From Colwellia sp. (GTDB lineage: Bacteria; Pseudomonadota; Gammaproteobacteria; Enterobacterales; Alteromonadaceae), in assembly GCA_013215385.1 (NCBI GenBank), contig JABSOY010000001.1, forward strand, positions 124,001-188,000: DNA of 64,000 nt. The letters run 5' to 3'. This document shows, piece by piece, positions 28,379 through 37,604 of the stretch. The notes below the pieces were generated by a model, which did no database searches, was not told the DNA's origin, and saw nothing but the letters and a program-made list of their open reading frames with translations. Made by a program: the position numbers and the translations under genes. Numbering within the stretch: position 1 is the first letter of the stretch; every line of letters begins with the position of its first letter.

Positions 28379-30448
28379 ATGCTATACCTTGCGATTATTT
28401 TTTTAAGTGCTTTTCTCTTGTTTCAAGTACAGCCTTTAATAGCAAAACTCATTTTGCCATTTTTTGGTGGCGGCGCGGCAATATGGACTGCGTGCTTATT
28501 GTTTTTTCAAGCATTTTTATTATTGGGCTATTTTTATTCACATTGTTTAACACAACTTAAATCAGTAAAAATGCAGTTGAGCATTCATCTTGGTTTGATT
28601 GCATTAAGTCTGTTAACACTGCCTATTGGCATGAGTCTTTTTACCTATGTATCACCAACAACTGCACCACTATTAAGTATTTTACTGTTATTGACTTCGT
28701 CCATTGGCTTACCTTATTTTGTCTTGTCATCAACAGGGCCGTTAATTCAGCGTTGGTTAACTTATGTTGAGGTAGGAAAACTACCTTATCAGTTATATTC
28801 CTTATCAAATGTCGGTTCATTGTTAGCGTTACTTAGTTTTCCTTTTGTTTTTGAACCGCTTTTGAGTACGACTCAACAGTCTATATATTGGACTGTCGGT
28901 TATGGCATTTTTGCGGGGTTAATTATTACATTGCTATGGAAAATGTCGCAGCTATCACTGACCACTTCCGTTGATACTAAGCCAATGGAAAATAATCATT
29001 CCAATCATGGCATCCGTTTAATCGACAAAGTCTTATGGATTTCGCTTGCTATGGTTGGCGTGATCATACTTGTTGCGACTACTAATGCGATGACCCAGAA
29101 TATTCCGCCGGTTCCTTTTTTGTGGATCTTGCCTTTATGTTTGTACTTACTCACCTTTATTGTTAGCTTTCATAGCCCTAAATGGTATGTACGAGAATAT
29201 TGGTTTGCCTTATTTGTGCTAACCGCATGTTTAGCGCTACTTATGCATTTTATTGGCTCGCAATTCGATATTGTTTCTCAAGTTATTATCTACTCCTGTA
29301 TCTTGTTTATTGCTTGTATGATTTGCCATGGCGAATTAGCGCGATTGAAACCTGCTGTAGAAAAGTTAACGTTATATTATTTATTTATTTCTTTAGGCGG
29401 TTTTCTCGGTAGTGCCTTTGTCGCGTTTATCGCGCAAAATATTTTTGAACAGTTCTTAGAGTTTCCTTTAGCTATTATCAGTGTTTTTGTCCTGTTGGCT
29501 TTAAGTGTTTTTATTCAGTTAGATAAACACGTTAAAAAACAAACATGGTTGATACCAATAAATATTATTTTAGCGGTCAGTTTTACCCTTGGTTTAGTTT
29601 ATTTAAATACCTTATTTATCAAAACTAATGTCTTCAGTGAACGTAATTTCTATGGCATTTTAAGTGTCAAAGATGTCGAAATAAACGGCAAAATACAACG
29701 GCGTTTAATTGATGGTACGACTTCGCATGGCACCCAATCGTTAGCAAGCGGCGAAGCTAAAACACCACGTAGTTATTATCGTAAAAATACCGGTGTTGCT
29801 CTAACAATTGAACAGTTAACTAGACAACGGGTGCTGAAAGGGCAGTCTTTAAATGCCGGCTTTGTCGGTTTAGGTGCCGGCACTTTAGCGGCTTATGCTA
29901 GTGCAGGTGATGATTATATTTTCTATGAATTGAACCCAGCGGTTATTTCAGCTGCGCAAAATTATTTTAGTTACTTGGCTGATTCTGCTGCGAACATTGA
30001 ACTGGTACAAGGCGATGGACGGGTTAGTTTACAAAAACAGTTAGATAGTGATGGCAGCCAACAATTTGATCTATTAGTCATAGATGCCTTTTCAGGCGAC
30101 TCGATCCCTCAACATTTATTAACACAAGAAGCGCTAGCGCTTTATTTTAAGCATTTAAAACAAGATGGTATACTGGTCGTTCATATTTCTAATACGCACC
30201 TAAATTTAATCCCTTTAGTACGTGGTTTAGCAAACGTTTTAGATAAAGACATTGTTTATGTAAAAACAAAAGCTAAAGGAAGTGAAGAACATGATGCTCA
30301 GTGGGTTATGCTGACAAACAATCAAGATTTTCTGAACGATGCTCGCTTAAAAGTTTATCTTAGTGCTTGGCCACGAGAAAACAGCGTGGAAGATAATTTG
30401 ATTATTTGGAGCGATGAGCACAGTGATTTGTTGTCGGTGTTGAAGTAA
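28379..30448 (+). CDS. Membrane protein fused to a spermidine synthase-like domain
   Basis: A 689-residue fusion. Residues 1 to about 420 hold roughly 12 hydrophobic segments, opening with AIIFLSAFLLFQVQPLIAKLILPFFGGGAAIWTACLLFFQ. About residues 430-680 form a soluble Rossmann methyltransferase fold like spermidine synthase: GFVGLGAGTLAAYASAGDDYIFYELNP (cosubstrate loop) and QFDLLVIDAFSGDSIPQHLL. The opening FLLFQVQPLIAK is a hallmark of these bacterial fusions. No function is established, and no speD gene is nearby, so polyamine synthesis should not be assumed. Confidence 0.85.
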   Translation: MLYLAIIFLSAFLLFQVQPLIAKLILPFFGGGAAIWTACLLFFQAFLLLGYFYSHCLTQLKSVKMQLSIHLGLIALSLLTLPIGMSLFTYVSPTTAPLLSILLLLTSSIGLPYFVLSSTGPLIQRWLTYVEVGKLPYQLYSLSNVGSLLALLSFPFVFEPLLSTTQQSIYWTVGYGIFAGLIITLLWKMSQLSLTTSVDTKPMENNHSNHGIRLIDKVLWISLAMVGVIILVATTNAMTQNIPPVPFLWILPLCLYLLTFIVSFHSPKWYVREYWFALFVLTACLALLMHFIGSQFDIVSQVIIYSCILFIACMICHGELARLKPAVEKLTLYYLFISLGGFLGSAFVAFIAQNIFEQFLEFPLAIISVFVLLALSVFIQLDKHVKKQTWLIPINIILAVSFTLGLVYLNTLFIKTNVFSERNFYGILSVKDVEINGKIQRRLIDGTTSHGTQSLASGEAKTPRSYYRKNTGVALTIEQLTRQRVLKGQSLNAGFVGLGAGTLAAYASAGDDYIFYELNPAVISAAQNYFSYLADSAANIELVQGDGRVSLQKQLDSDGSQQFDLLVIDAFSGDSIPQHLLTQEALALYFKHLKQDGILVVHISNTHLNLIPLVRGLANVLDKDIVYVKTKAKGSEEHDAQWVMLTNNQDFLNDARLKVYLSAWPRENSVEDNLIIWSDEHSDLLSVLK

Positions 30449-30456
30449 TATTTAGT

Positions 30457-30501
30457 CTAATGGTCGACAGTTTTGCTATAAAATACGCAATCGACCATTA
30501 G
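30457..30501. repeat. 11-bp inverted repeat between convergent genes
   Basis: CTAATGGTCGA (30457-30467) and TCGACCATTAG (30491-30501) are perfect inverse copies separated by 23 bp. They lie nine bases after the membrane/spermidine-synthase-like gene, which converges with the VOC gene. No T-run follows, so it is not a standard terminator; it may still fold in both transcripts. Confidence 0.5.
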
Positions 30502-30527
30502 CGATCAGCTATCAATAATAAAAAACC

Positions 30528-30947
30528 TTACCAACTGCCTTGATTTTCCATACTTAGCCAAGGCTCTTGTGGCGCTAATGACACGCCTTTTTGCAATAAT
30601 TCAATAGATATACCGTCGGGTGATTTTACAAATGCCATATGGCCATCACGAGGAGGACGGTTAATAATAAGGCCATCGGCCATTAACTTGTCACAGGTGT
30701 GGTAAATATTATCTACTTCAAAGGCTAAATGACCAAAATTTCTGCCAAGGGTATAATCTTCTGTAGAGCCCCAATTATGTGTTAATTCTATTTCAGGACC
30801 GCCAATTTCTGTAGCAAGAAAGATTAAAGTAAACTTTCCTTTTGGGACATCAGTGCGTTTAGTTTCAATGAGTCCAAGCTGATTAATATAAAAGTTGAGC
30901 GACTTTTCTAAATCGTTTACACGAACCATGGTATGCAAAAATTTCAT
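30528..30947 (-). CDS. VOC family protein, lactoylglutathione lyase-like
   Basis: A 139-residue vicinal-oxygen-chelate protein resembling glyoxalase I, which isomerises the methylglyoxal-glutathione hemithioacetal. The expected metal ligands are all present: His (KFLHTMVRV), Glu (PEIELTHNW), His (FGHLAFEV), and Glu ([10 protein letters not shown]). The start at 30947 follows AGGA with proper spacing and gives the typical glyoxalase I opening [10 protein letters not shown]; an ATG at 30974 would add nine atypical residues. Nickel glyoxalase I is the best guess, but other VOC functions are possible. Confidence 0.82.
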   Translation of the reverse strand: MKFLHTMVRVNDLEKSLNFYINQLGLIETKRTDVPKGKFTLIFLATEIGGPEIELTHNWGSTEDYTLGRNFGHLAFEVDNIYHTCDKLMADGLIINRPPRDGHMAFVKSPDGISIELLQKGVSLAPQEPWLSMENQGSW

Positions 30948-31015
30948 TATTGTTCCTGTCGGTTGTAATTTCACGAAGTTGACTTGTGAAGCTTTAATAT
31001 TAAGTTCAGTATAAG

Positions 31016-31675
31016 TTAACTTGTTTTTTCTTTAAAACTGCATAAATCTTCAATAATACAACTACCACAACGTGGTGTTCTAGCAACACAAGTATAACGC
31101 CCATGAAGAATGAACCAATGGTGTAAATTAAAAAAGAATTCTGTCTTTCTTGGGGTGTTTTTAATTATGTTTTTTTCGGTCTCTTCAACCGTTTTCCCTT
31201 TGGCATAACCGGTACGATTGGCGAGTCGTTGGATATGGGTATCTACAGCGATAAAGTATTTGCCTTCATTATCTTTTAGTTGGCCGAAGGCTGTATTTAA
31301 CACTACATTCGCTGTTTTTCTCCCGACTCCTGGTAATGCTTCTAGTGAAACTCTATCTTCTGGCACTTCGCCATCATGCAGCTCAACTAGCATTTTGCAG
31401 GTTTTCAACGTGTTAGCCGCTTTTGTATTGAATAGGCCGATGGTTTTAATATAGGATTTTAAACCCTCTAATCCTAAGTCGAGTATTGCTTGTGGCGTAT
31501 TGGCAACCGGATAGAGTTTAGCGGTGGCTTTATTCACCCCAACATCGGTAGACTGTGCAGAAAGTAAAACGGCGATTAATAACTCAAAGGGTGAAGAGAA
31601 GTTTAATTCAGTCTTTGGGTGGGGGTTATTATCACGTAACCGAGTCAGCATTTCTATTCGCTTTTCTTTGTTCAT
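31016..31675 (-). CDS. nth: Endonuclease III
   Basis: Base-excision DNA glycosylase/AP lyase for oxidised pyrimidines. The 219 residues contain the helix-hairpin-helix with the catalytic lysine ([16 protein letters not shown]), the catalytic aspartate ([14 protein letters not shown]), and the C-terminal 4Fe-4S cluster [17 protein letters not shown] with the Cys-X6-Cys-X2-Cys-X5-Cys spacing. It is the last gene of the rsx cluster, a conserved linkage in gammaproteobacteria. Confidence 0.96.
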   Translation of the reverse strand: MNKEKRIEMLTRLRDNNPHPKTELNFSSPFELLIAVLLSAQSTDVGVNKATAKLYPVANTPQAILDLGLEGLKSYIKTIGLFNTKAANTLKTCKMLVELHDGEVPEDRVSLEALPGVGRKTANVVLNTAFGQLKDNEGKYFIAVDTHIQRLANRTGYAKGKTVEETEKNIIKNTPRKTEFFFNLHHWFILHGRYTCVARTPRCGSCIIEDLCSFKEKTS

Positions 31676-31690
31676 AAATAGGTTCTTTCG

Positions 31691-32398
31691 TTATTTTTCG
31701 TCGAAGTTCACACGAACTCTAGATATTTCTTGGTTCACTATCTTAGGCTTTGCTTGAGCTATACGCTCATCAATGACATTTTTAATGGCAATGAAAAAGC
31801 CCATAACAATAAAAGCACCTGGGGGCAGAATCACTAAGAGAAACTGAGTGTCAAGTTGGTATACCTCAATGCGCAATACATTTGCCCAATCACCTAATAG
31901 TAAGTTTGCACCGTCAAATAATGTCCCTTGACCTAAAACTTCACGTACCGCGCCTAATAACATCAGTACCAGTAAAAAACCTAAACCCATCATTAATCCG
32001 TCAAAGCTTGCCTGTTTGACCGGGTTTTTTGATGCGTAGGCTTCAGCTCTGCCAATAATCGCGCAATTAGTAACGATAAGGGGCAGAAATATGCCCAATG
32101 ATTGGTATAAGCCAAAAGTGTAAGCGTTCATTAATAATTGTACACAAGTGACAAAGGAAGCGATGATCAAAACAAAAATAGGGATCCTAATTTCTTTTGG
32201 TACCCATTGTCGAATAGCTGATACGGTGGCGTTTGAACATATAAGCACAAAGAGCGTTGCTAAACCTAGTCCTATGGCATTGGTAAGGGTGGACGTTACT
32301 GCAAGTAAAGGGCATAAGCCAAGAAGTTGTACTAATCCAGGGTTGTTTTTCCATAACCCTTGCCAAGCTAATTCTTTGTATTCATCGGTAAATTTCAT
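31691..32398 (-). CDS. rsxE: Electron transport complex subunit RsxE
   Basis: An integral membrane subunit of the Rsx/Rnf complex, 235 residues with about six transmembrane helices. Family segments are [18 protein letters not shown] and [23 protein letters not shown]. RsxE and RsxA are homologues facing opposite ways in the membrane. It lies 2 bp after rsxG and before nth. The C-terminal tail after the last helix is charged. Confidence 0.95.
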   Translation of the reverse strand: MKFTDEYKELAWQGLWKNNPGLVQLLGLCPLLAVTSTLTNAIGLGLATLFVLICSNATVSAIRQWVPKEIRIPIFVLIIASFVTCVQLLMNAYTFGLYQSLGIFLPLIVTNCAIIGRAEAYASKNPVKQASFDGLMMGLGFLLVLMLLGAVREVLGQGTLFDGANLLLGDWANVLRIEVYQLDTQFLLVILPPGAFIVMGFFIAIKNVIDERIAQAKPKIVNQEISRVRVNFDEK

Positions 32399-32400
32399 AA

Positions 32401-33063
32401 TTATAGACTTTCCTTACCGCTAGTTTCAATATGGCAGTTACTTGCACTATCGAATAATTCATTTTTATGGCTATTAAAGTAATTTACGGTATTTCGTACG
32501 GCTTTTACCACTGCTCGTGGTGTAATCGTTGCGCCGGTGAATTGGTCAAACATGCCGCCATCTTTTTTTACTTGCCAACGGCTATCGTTTTGATTTGCTA
32601 ATTTCTTACCGACAAAACTGTTAATCCAATCACTTTTTCTTATTTCAATTTTATCACCGAGGCCAGGTGTTTCTTGATGTTTTAGCGTTCTAACTCCGCT
32701 GACAGTACCATCAATATTTATCGCGATAAGTAATTCGATATTCCCATTATAACCATCAGGCGCTATTGTGGTTATTGCTGCCGACACAGGAGTATTGTTA
32801 TTCCTTGCTCGGTAAACTTTCTGTGCTGTTGCCGTGCCTAGTGAAGCGCTAGGTAAAATTAAACAATCTTGATAAATAACATTGTTGTAACTGTTATCAG
32901 CGATAATACTGTTTAAGTTTCTTAATAATTTTTGCTGTTGTTGGAATTCAATTTCATCTTTAGTGAGTAAATGAACAATCGCTACAATGGCCGTACAAGC
33001 AACTGCAAATAAAGCAAGTAGTTGTGCATTTTTACTCATTGCAATAGTGAGAGTTTTAGCCAT
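32401..33063 (-). CDS. rsxG: Electron transport complex subunit RsxG
   Basis: A periplasmic flavoprotein subunit with an N-terminal membrane anchor (about residues 10-30) and 220 residues in all. FMN is attached covalently to the threonine of the [14 protein letters not shown] segment, the family flavinylation motif. [22 protein letters not shown] is the other typical stretch. The start overlaps the last base of the rsxD stop codon. Confidence 0.95.
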   Translation of the reverse strand: MAKTLTIAMSKNAQLLALFAVACTAIVAIVHLLTKDEIEFQQQQKLLRNLNSIIADNSYNNVIYQDCLILPSASLGTATAQKVYRARNNNTPVSAAITTIAPDGYNGNIELLIAINIDGTVSGVRTLKHQETPGLGDKIEIRKSDWINSFVGKKLANQNDSRWQVKKDGGMFDQFTGATITPRAVVKAVRNTVNYFNSHKNELFDSASNCHIETSGKESL

Positions 33064-34148
33064 TATTCGTTCCCTGTGTTTTTAGGAGCATTATTGGTAA
33101 TATTGTGCCCGTAAGTACGAGGGCGAGTATATTGGTCTATTAATGGCGCGGCCATGTTACAAAGTAATACCGAGAATGCAACAGCATCAGGGTAACCGCC
33201 ATATTTCCTAATGATAAAGACCAAGAAACCAGCTAAAGCACCAAATATTAAGCGGCCCTTTATACTTGTCGCACCTGAAACAGGATCAGTTAAAATGAAA
33301 AATGCACCTAACATACAAGCACCGTTAAACCAGTGAAACATGGTAGAAGCATTGCTGTCTTGGCTTAATAAAAAAGCGACTAATGAACAAACAAATAAAC
33401 TCGTTAAAAAGCTGAACGGGGTAGCCCAATTAATAGCCTTTTTGGCTAATAAAAATAGGCCACCGAGTAAAAAACCCGCATTTATCCATTCCCAACCGAT
33501 ACCAAAATTATTGCCAATAACGGGATTTTCCATGCTTTCATTGACCGTTAAACCTAATGTTAAGTTAGTTTTTACGGTATCAAGCGGTGTTGCCATCGTG
33601 AAACCGTCAACGTGCATTCTTAACTGTTCAACAGAATACCCATCAATGGTAAAGCCACTTATTATTACTGATAAGGTATCTAGAAAACTTAAGGGTAACG
33701 CCATTAATTCAAGCGGTGGTTGCCAAGAAGTCATTTGCAGGGGGAATGAAATTAACAACATGACATAGGCGGCCATGGCAGGATTAAAAGGGTTGTGCCC
33801 TAAACCGCCATAAAGTTGCTTAACAATGATAATTGCAAAGGCGGCACCGATCACCGAAATCCACCAAGGTGCAATTGCAGGTAAACTAATACCAATTAAA
33901 ACGGCGGTTAAAATGGCACTACCATCAAATAATTGGGGTGTTATCTTTTTTTCTCTCAGTGATAAAACCGTAAATTCAGCGACTAATGCGGTAATAATAG
34001 CGAGAGAAATATGAATAAGATTCCCCCAACCAAAAAAGTACCATTGGGCGAGAATTCCCGGAAGGGCGGCATATATTACTAAGCGCATTATTGCCGATGT
34101 TTCACTTTGCATGTGATTGTGTGGTGAACTTGCTATCCAAAAGGCCAT
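33063..34148 (-). CDS. rsxD: Electron transport complex subunit RsxD
   Basis: A 361-residue membrane subunit with eight to ten helices. The covalent FMN site is the threonine in TDPVSGATSIKGRLIFGALAG. The start segment ASSPHNHMQSETSAIMRLVIYAALPGI matches the family. It overlaps rsxG by one base and follows rsxC by 4 bp, so the cluster is tightly co-translated. Confidence 0.95.
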   Translation of the reverse strand: MAFWIASSPHNHMQSETSAIMRLVIYAALPGILAQWYFFGWGNLIHISLAIITALVAEFTVLSLREKKITPQLFDGSAILTAVLIGISLPAIAPWWISVIGAAFAIIIVKQLYGGLGHNPFNPAMAAYVMLLISFPLQMTSWQPPLELMALPLSFLDTLSVIISGFTIDGYSVEQLRMHVDGFTMATPLDTVKTNLTLGLTVNESMENPVIGNNFGIGWEWINAGFLLGGLFLLAKKAINWATPFSFLTSLFVCSLVAFLLSQDSNASTMFHWFNGACMLGAFFILTDPVSGATSIKGRLIFGALAGFLVFIIRKYGGYPDAVAFSVLLCNMAAPLIDQYTRPRTYGHNITNNAPKNTGNE

Positions 34149-34152
34149 AATA

Positions 34153-36279
34153 TTATGTCGACTCTGATTTTTCTTGTTGTGAGGCTATTTTTTTTGCCTT
34201 AGCTTTAGCTACTGCCGCGGCAATTTTAGCTTTTTTTACATCTGCGGGATTTTTAGCTTCAGTTTCTGTAATAATAACTTTATTACTAGCTGAGCTGTTT
34301 TCTACAGAAGTTATAGATTTTTCTTTTTGCGAGGCCAACTTTTTGGCTTTAGCTTTAGCAACTGCCGCGGCGATTTTAGTTTTTTTGTCATCAGCAGATT
34401 TTTTAGTCTCAGCGTCTGAGCTTAATGCCTCATTGACTTCTTTCTTAACTATTGAAATATTTTCTATTGATGTTAGTGACTTTTCGGCAAGTTTTTTTGC
34501 CTTAGCTTTTGCAACTGCTGCAGCAATTTTCGCTTTTTTATCATCTGTGGGACTTTCAGTCTTACTTGTTACATTATTTACTGTACTTGTTGCTTCTGTG
34601 GCGGGATTTGTTTTAGCCGCTATTTTTTTAGCCTTAGCTCTTGCTATAGCAGCCGCAACTTGGCTTTTTTGTCCGTTTTCTGGTGTTGCAGGAACGGCAG
34701 ACTTTGCCGACTCAACTTGTCCAGCTTTTTTTGCTCTTACACGTGCTAAAGCTGCAGCTACCGCAGACTTTTCGTTATTCCCGGCCGTACTCCCCGAGTT
34801 CATTCTTGCTTTGCGTGCATCAGCAGCAGCTTTGTGCTTTTCTTCTCGCGCTATTTTATCTCTTGCTAAACGCTCTTTACGAGCTTCAAAACGTACTTTT
34901 GCGTGTTCCGCTTTTATGTCAAGTTGCTTTTGTTGACGAATCTCAGACTTTGCAATTCGATAATAATGCACTAATGGAATTTGGCTCGGGCAGACATAAG
35001 CACAAGCACCACATTCGATACAATCAAATAAATTTAGTATAGCAAGCTGTTGTTGGTCTTTAGCTTTTGCGCTCCACTGTAATTCTTGTGGTAACAGTTG
35101 ACTGGGGCAAACGTCACTACATTGTCCACAACGGATACATTCCACTTCTTTGCTACCGGTAGAATAAGGAGAAGATATTTCTTTTTCTGTCGGCGCAAGA
35201 ATACAGTTAGTGGTTTTTACTACCGGCACTTGATCTGTGGGTAAACTATAACCCATCATTGGGCCGCCCATAATAATATGTTTTTTGTCTTTATTGAGGT
35301 AACCACATTGCGCTAACAAAAAACCAACCGGGGTGCCTAGTAATGACCAAACATTTTGTGGCTTTTCTAAAGCTTGGCCACTAACCGTAACGACTCTTTT
35401 TATCAGTGGAATATCGTTTATTACTGCATCAGCAATAGCGAAACATGTGGCAATGTTTTGCATAACAATACCAAGAGAGCTTGGTAAAACACCGGCAGGG
35501 ACCTCTTGTCCTGTTAATATTTGTATTAACTGTTTTTCGCCGCCAGTTGGATATTTGGTGGGTAGTACACAAACGTTAATTTTTTCATTTTCAGCCGTCG
35601 CTTGCTGTAAGGCTTTAATAGCTTCAGGCTTATTATCTTCAATACCTATAAGAATATGTTTGGGCGAAAGAATATTATCTAAAATATTAATACCATCGAG
35701 AATCGACGGACTATGCTCACGAATGAGTAGGTCATCGGCAGTAATATAAGGTTCACATTCTGCGGCATTAATAATGAGGTATTGAATATCCTCACGTGTA
35801 CTAACTTTTACTTGGGTCGGGAAGCCAGCGCCTCCCATACCAGCAATACCGGATGCAGATATCTTTTCAATTAACTGATTATTGCTAAGTTGGTTGAAAT
35901 CAGTACAAATATGACGAGGTCGCCATTTATCTTCACCGTCTGGCGTAATAAATAAACATAATTCACTTAACCCAGATGGGTGGGCAATCACGGCATTTTT
36001 TATCGCGGTAATTGTACCGCTGGTTGGCGCATGAATGGGTACAGCCATCGGGTGAACACTATGTGTTAAGATTTGCCCTTTTAATACTTTGTCGCCAACT
36101 TTTACCTGCAATTCAGCGGGGATACCTATATGTTGCTGTAAAGGTAAAATTAATTGTTCAGGTATACTAACCGCTCTGATGGGTTTATCAGAAGTCAAAA
36201 ACTTTTGCTGGGGTGGATGAATCCCCCCATGAAATGTCCCAAAATGTCCACGCTTAATGCGCTCAATAACTGATGCCAC
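34153..36279 (-). CDS. rsxC: Electron transport complex subunit RsxC
   Basis: The peripheral NADH- and FMN-binding subunit that also carries two 4Fe-4S clusters. The 708 residues begin with FHGGIHPPQQKFLT and contain the NADH/FMN loop GMGGAGFPTQVK and the clusters CIRCGQCSDVCPSQLLP and CIECGACAYVCPSQIPLVH. From about residue 500 on there is a low-complexity tail with five copies of an Ala/Lys repeat of the form KIAAAVAKAKAKK, separated by acidic linkers. Long Ala/Lys tails are common in RsxC, but their number varies by species. Confidence 0.95.
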   Translation of the reverse strand: MASVIERIKRGHFGTFHGGIHPPQQKFLTSDKPIRAVSIPEQLILPLQQHIGIPAELQVKVGDKVLKGQILTHSVHPMAVPIHAPTSGTITAIKNAVIAHPSGLSELCLFITPDGEDKWRPRHICTDFNQLSNNQLIEKISASGIAGMGGAGFPTQVKVSTREDIQYLIINAAECEPYITADDLLIREHSPSILDGINILDNILSPKHILIGIEDNKPEAIKALQQATAENEKINVCVLPTKYPTGGEKQLIQILTGQEVPAGVLPSSLGIVMQNIATCFAIADAVINDIPLIKRVVTVSGQALEKPQNVWSLLGTPVGFLLAQCGYLNKDKKHIIMGGPMMGYSLPTDQVPVVKTTNCILAPTEKEISSPYSTGSKEVECIRCGQCSDVCPSQLLPQELQWSAKAKDQQQLAILNLFDCIECGACAYVCPSQIPLVHYYRIAKSEIRQQKQLDIKAEHAKVRFEARKERLARDKIAREEKHKAAADARKARMNSGSTAGNNEKSAVAAALARVRAKKAGQVESAKSAVPATPENGQKSQVAAAIARAKAKKIAAKTNPATEATSTVNNVTSKTESPTDDKKAKIAAAVAKAKAKKLAEKSLTSIENISIVKKEVNEALSSDAETKKSADDKKTKIAAAVAKAKAKKLASQKEKSITSVENSSASNKVIITETEAKNPADVKKAKIAAAVAKAKAKKIASQQEKSEST

Positions 36280-36289
36280 GAAACCTCGC

Positions 36290-36856
36290 CTAATCCAACT
36301 GTACTACTGGTATATTATTTAGATCCCACTGCCAATTCTGTGGTGTTTGCGCTATCGGGATCATTACAATACAATCGACAGGACACGGATCAACACATAA
36401 ATCACAGCCAGTGCATTCATCGGCAATTATTGTGTGCATTTGTTTAGTTGTACCTAAAATAGCGTCGACCGGACAAGCTTGAATACACTTTGTACAGCCA
36501 ATGCAATCTTCTTCTATAATAAAGGCGACTTTAGGCGTGTTATCAGCTTCATGATTTTCATCAAGCGGCTGAACTTCAACGCCCAGTAAATCGGCAATCT
36601 TCTTGATGGTATCTTCGCCACCGGGAGCACATTTATTAATGGCTTCGCCATTGGCTACCGCTTCAGCATAAGGCTTGCAACCGGGATAACCACACTGCCC
36701 ACATTGGGTTTGGGGAAGTAATGCATCAAGTTGCTCAGCCAGAGGATCGCCTTCAACATGAAATTTTACAGATGCAAAACCAAGAATAGCGCCAAAAACT
36801 AGTGCCATTGATCCTAACACTAAAATAGCAATTAAGGTGCTGATGATTACACTCAT
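36290..36856 (-). CDS. rsxB: Electron transport complex subunit RsxB
   Basis: The iron-sulfur subunit that hands electrons between the membrane and soluble parts. The 188 residues have one N-terminal transmembrane helix (4-26), the Fe-S domain [25 protein letters not shown], and two ferredoxin motifs ([16 protein letters not shown] and [16 protein letters not shown]). The start codon overlaps the end of rsxA by 4 bp (ATGA). Confidence 0.95.
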   Translation of the reverse strand: MSVIISTLIAILVLGSMALVFGAILGFASVKFHVEGDPLAEQLDALLPQTQCGQCGYPGCKPYAEAVANGEAINKCAPGGEDTIKKIADLLGVEVQPLDENHEADNTPKVAFIIEEDCIGCTKCIQACPVDAILGTTKQMHTIIADECTGCDLCVDPCPVDCIVMIPIAQTPQNWQWDLNNIPVVQLD

Positions 36857-37437
36857 GAAAGCTTCACCAAACCCGTGAATCCCATAAATGCTAATGACAT
36901 TAAACCTGCCGTTATCATCGCGATAGCGGAACCTTTAAATGGTTTAGGCACATCAGCATTAGCTAATTTTTCTCGCATAGCAGAAAACATAATGAGAACT
37001 AATGAAAAGCCAACAGCTGCACCAAAACCATAGACAATTGATTCAAGAAAATTATGCTGCTCGTATATATTTAATAATGCTACCCCTAATACCGCGCAGT
37101 TTGTGGTGATCAGCGGTAAGAATATACCCAGTAAACGATATAAGTTGGCACTGGTTTTGTGTACAACCATTTCGGTGAATTGCACAACAACGGCAATTAC
37201 CAAAATAAACATCATGGTTGTTAGATACTCAAGACCTAAGGGGACCAGAATATAAGTGGTAACTATGTAGCTGAGTAACGATGCCACCGTCATGACGAAA
37301 GTGGTGGCAAATGACATGCCAATAGCCGTTTCAGTGCGTGAAGATACCCCCATGAAAGGGCATAAACCTAAGAACTTTACGAGTACAAAGTTATTTACTA
37401 ATACTGTGCCAACTAACAGCAGTAGGTAATCTGTCAT
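36853..37437 (-). CDS. rsxA: Electron transport complex subunit RsxA
   Basis: The first gene of the Rsx operon: 194 residues, six transmembrane helices, with the family segments [18 protein letters not shown] and [15 protein letters not shown] that mirror RsxE. In E. coli the complex keeps SoxR reduced; in Vibrio and others the Rnf complex couples NADH-ferredoxin electron flow to sodium transport. No soxR gene lies in the window, so the energetic role is equally likely. Confidence 0.95.
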   Translation of the reverse strand: MTDYLLLLVGTVLVNNFVLVKFLGLCPFMGVSSRTETAIGMSFATTFVMTVASLLSYIVTTYILVPLGLEYLTTMMFILVIAVVVQFTEMVVHKTSANLYRLLGIFLPLITTNCAVLGVALLNIYEQHNFLESIVYGFGAAVGFSLVLIMFSAMREKLANADVPKPFKGSAIAMITAGLMSLAFMGFTGLVKLS

Positions 37438-37472
37438 TTGAAAAATAATTTTATGAGATAATTCACGCTATT

Positions 37473-37493
37473 ATCCGACTTTATTGGTCGGAT
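37473..37493. promoter_or_regulatory. 7-bp inverted repeat upstream of rsxA
   Basis: ATCCGAC (37473-37479) and GTCGGAT (37487-37493) are perfect inverse copies with a 7-base centre, located 36-56 bp before the rsxA start. The spacing suits an operator or a leader hairpin. I do not recognise the regulator. Confidence 0.4.
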
Positions 37494-37604
37494 GACAACA
37501 CTTCAATACCTTATTCGTTGTTGCAAATGCAATATCTTTATTTGGTCATTATACTAATCTGTGCTGAAAAATTTACATTTTGCCACTAAAGCATGAATTT
37601 TTGA

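Noticed and set aside
33340-33768. 142-codon ORF antisense to rsxD
   Set aside because: Shadow of a membrane protein gene, no independent signals.
34343-34936. 197-codon ORF antisense to rsxC
   Set aside because: It mirrors the Ala/Lys repeat region of RsxC, whose codons lack stops on the opposite strand; no start signal or family.
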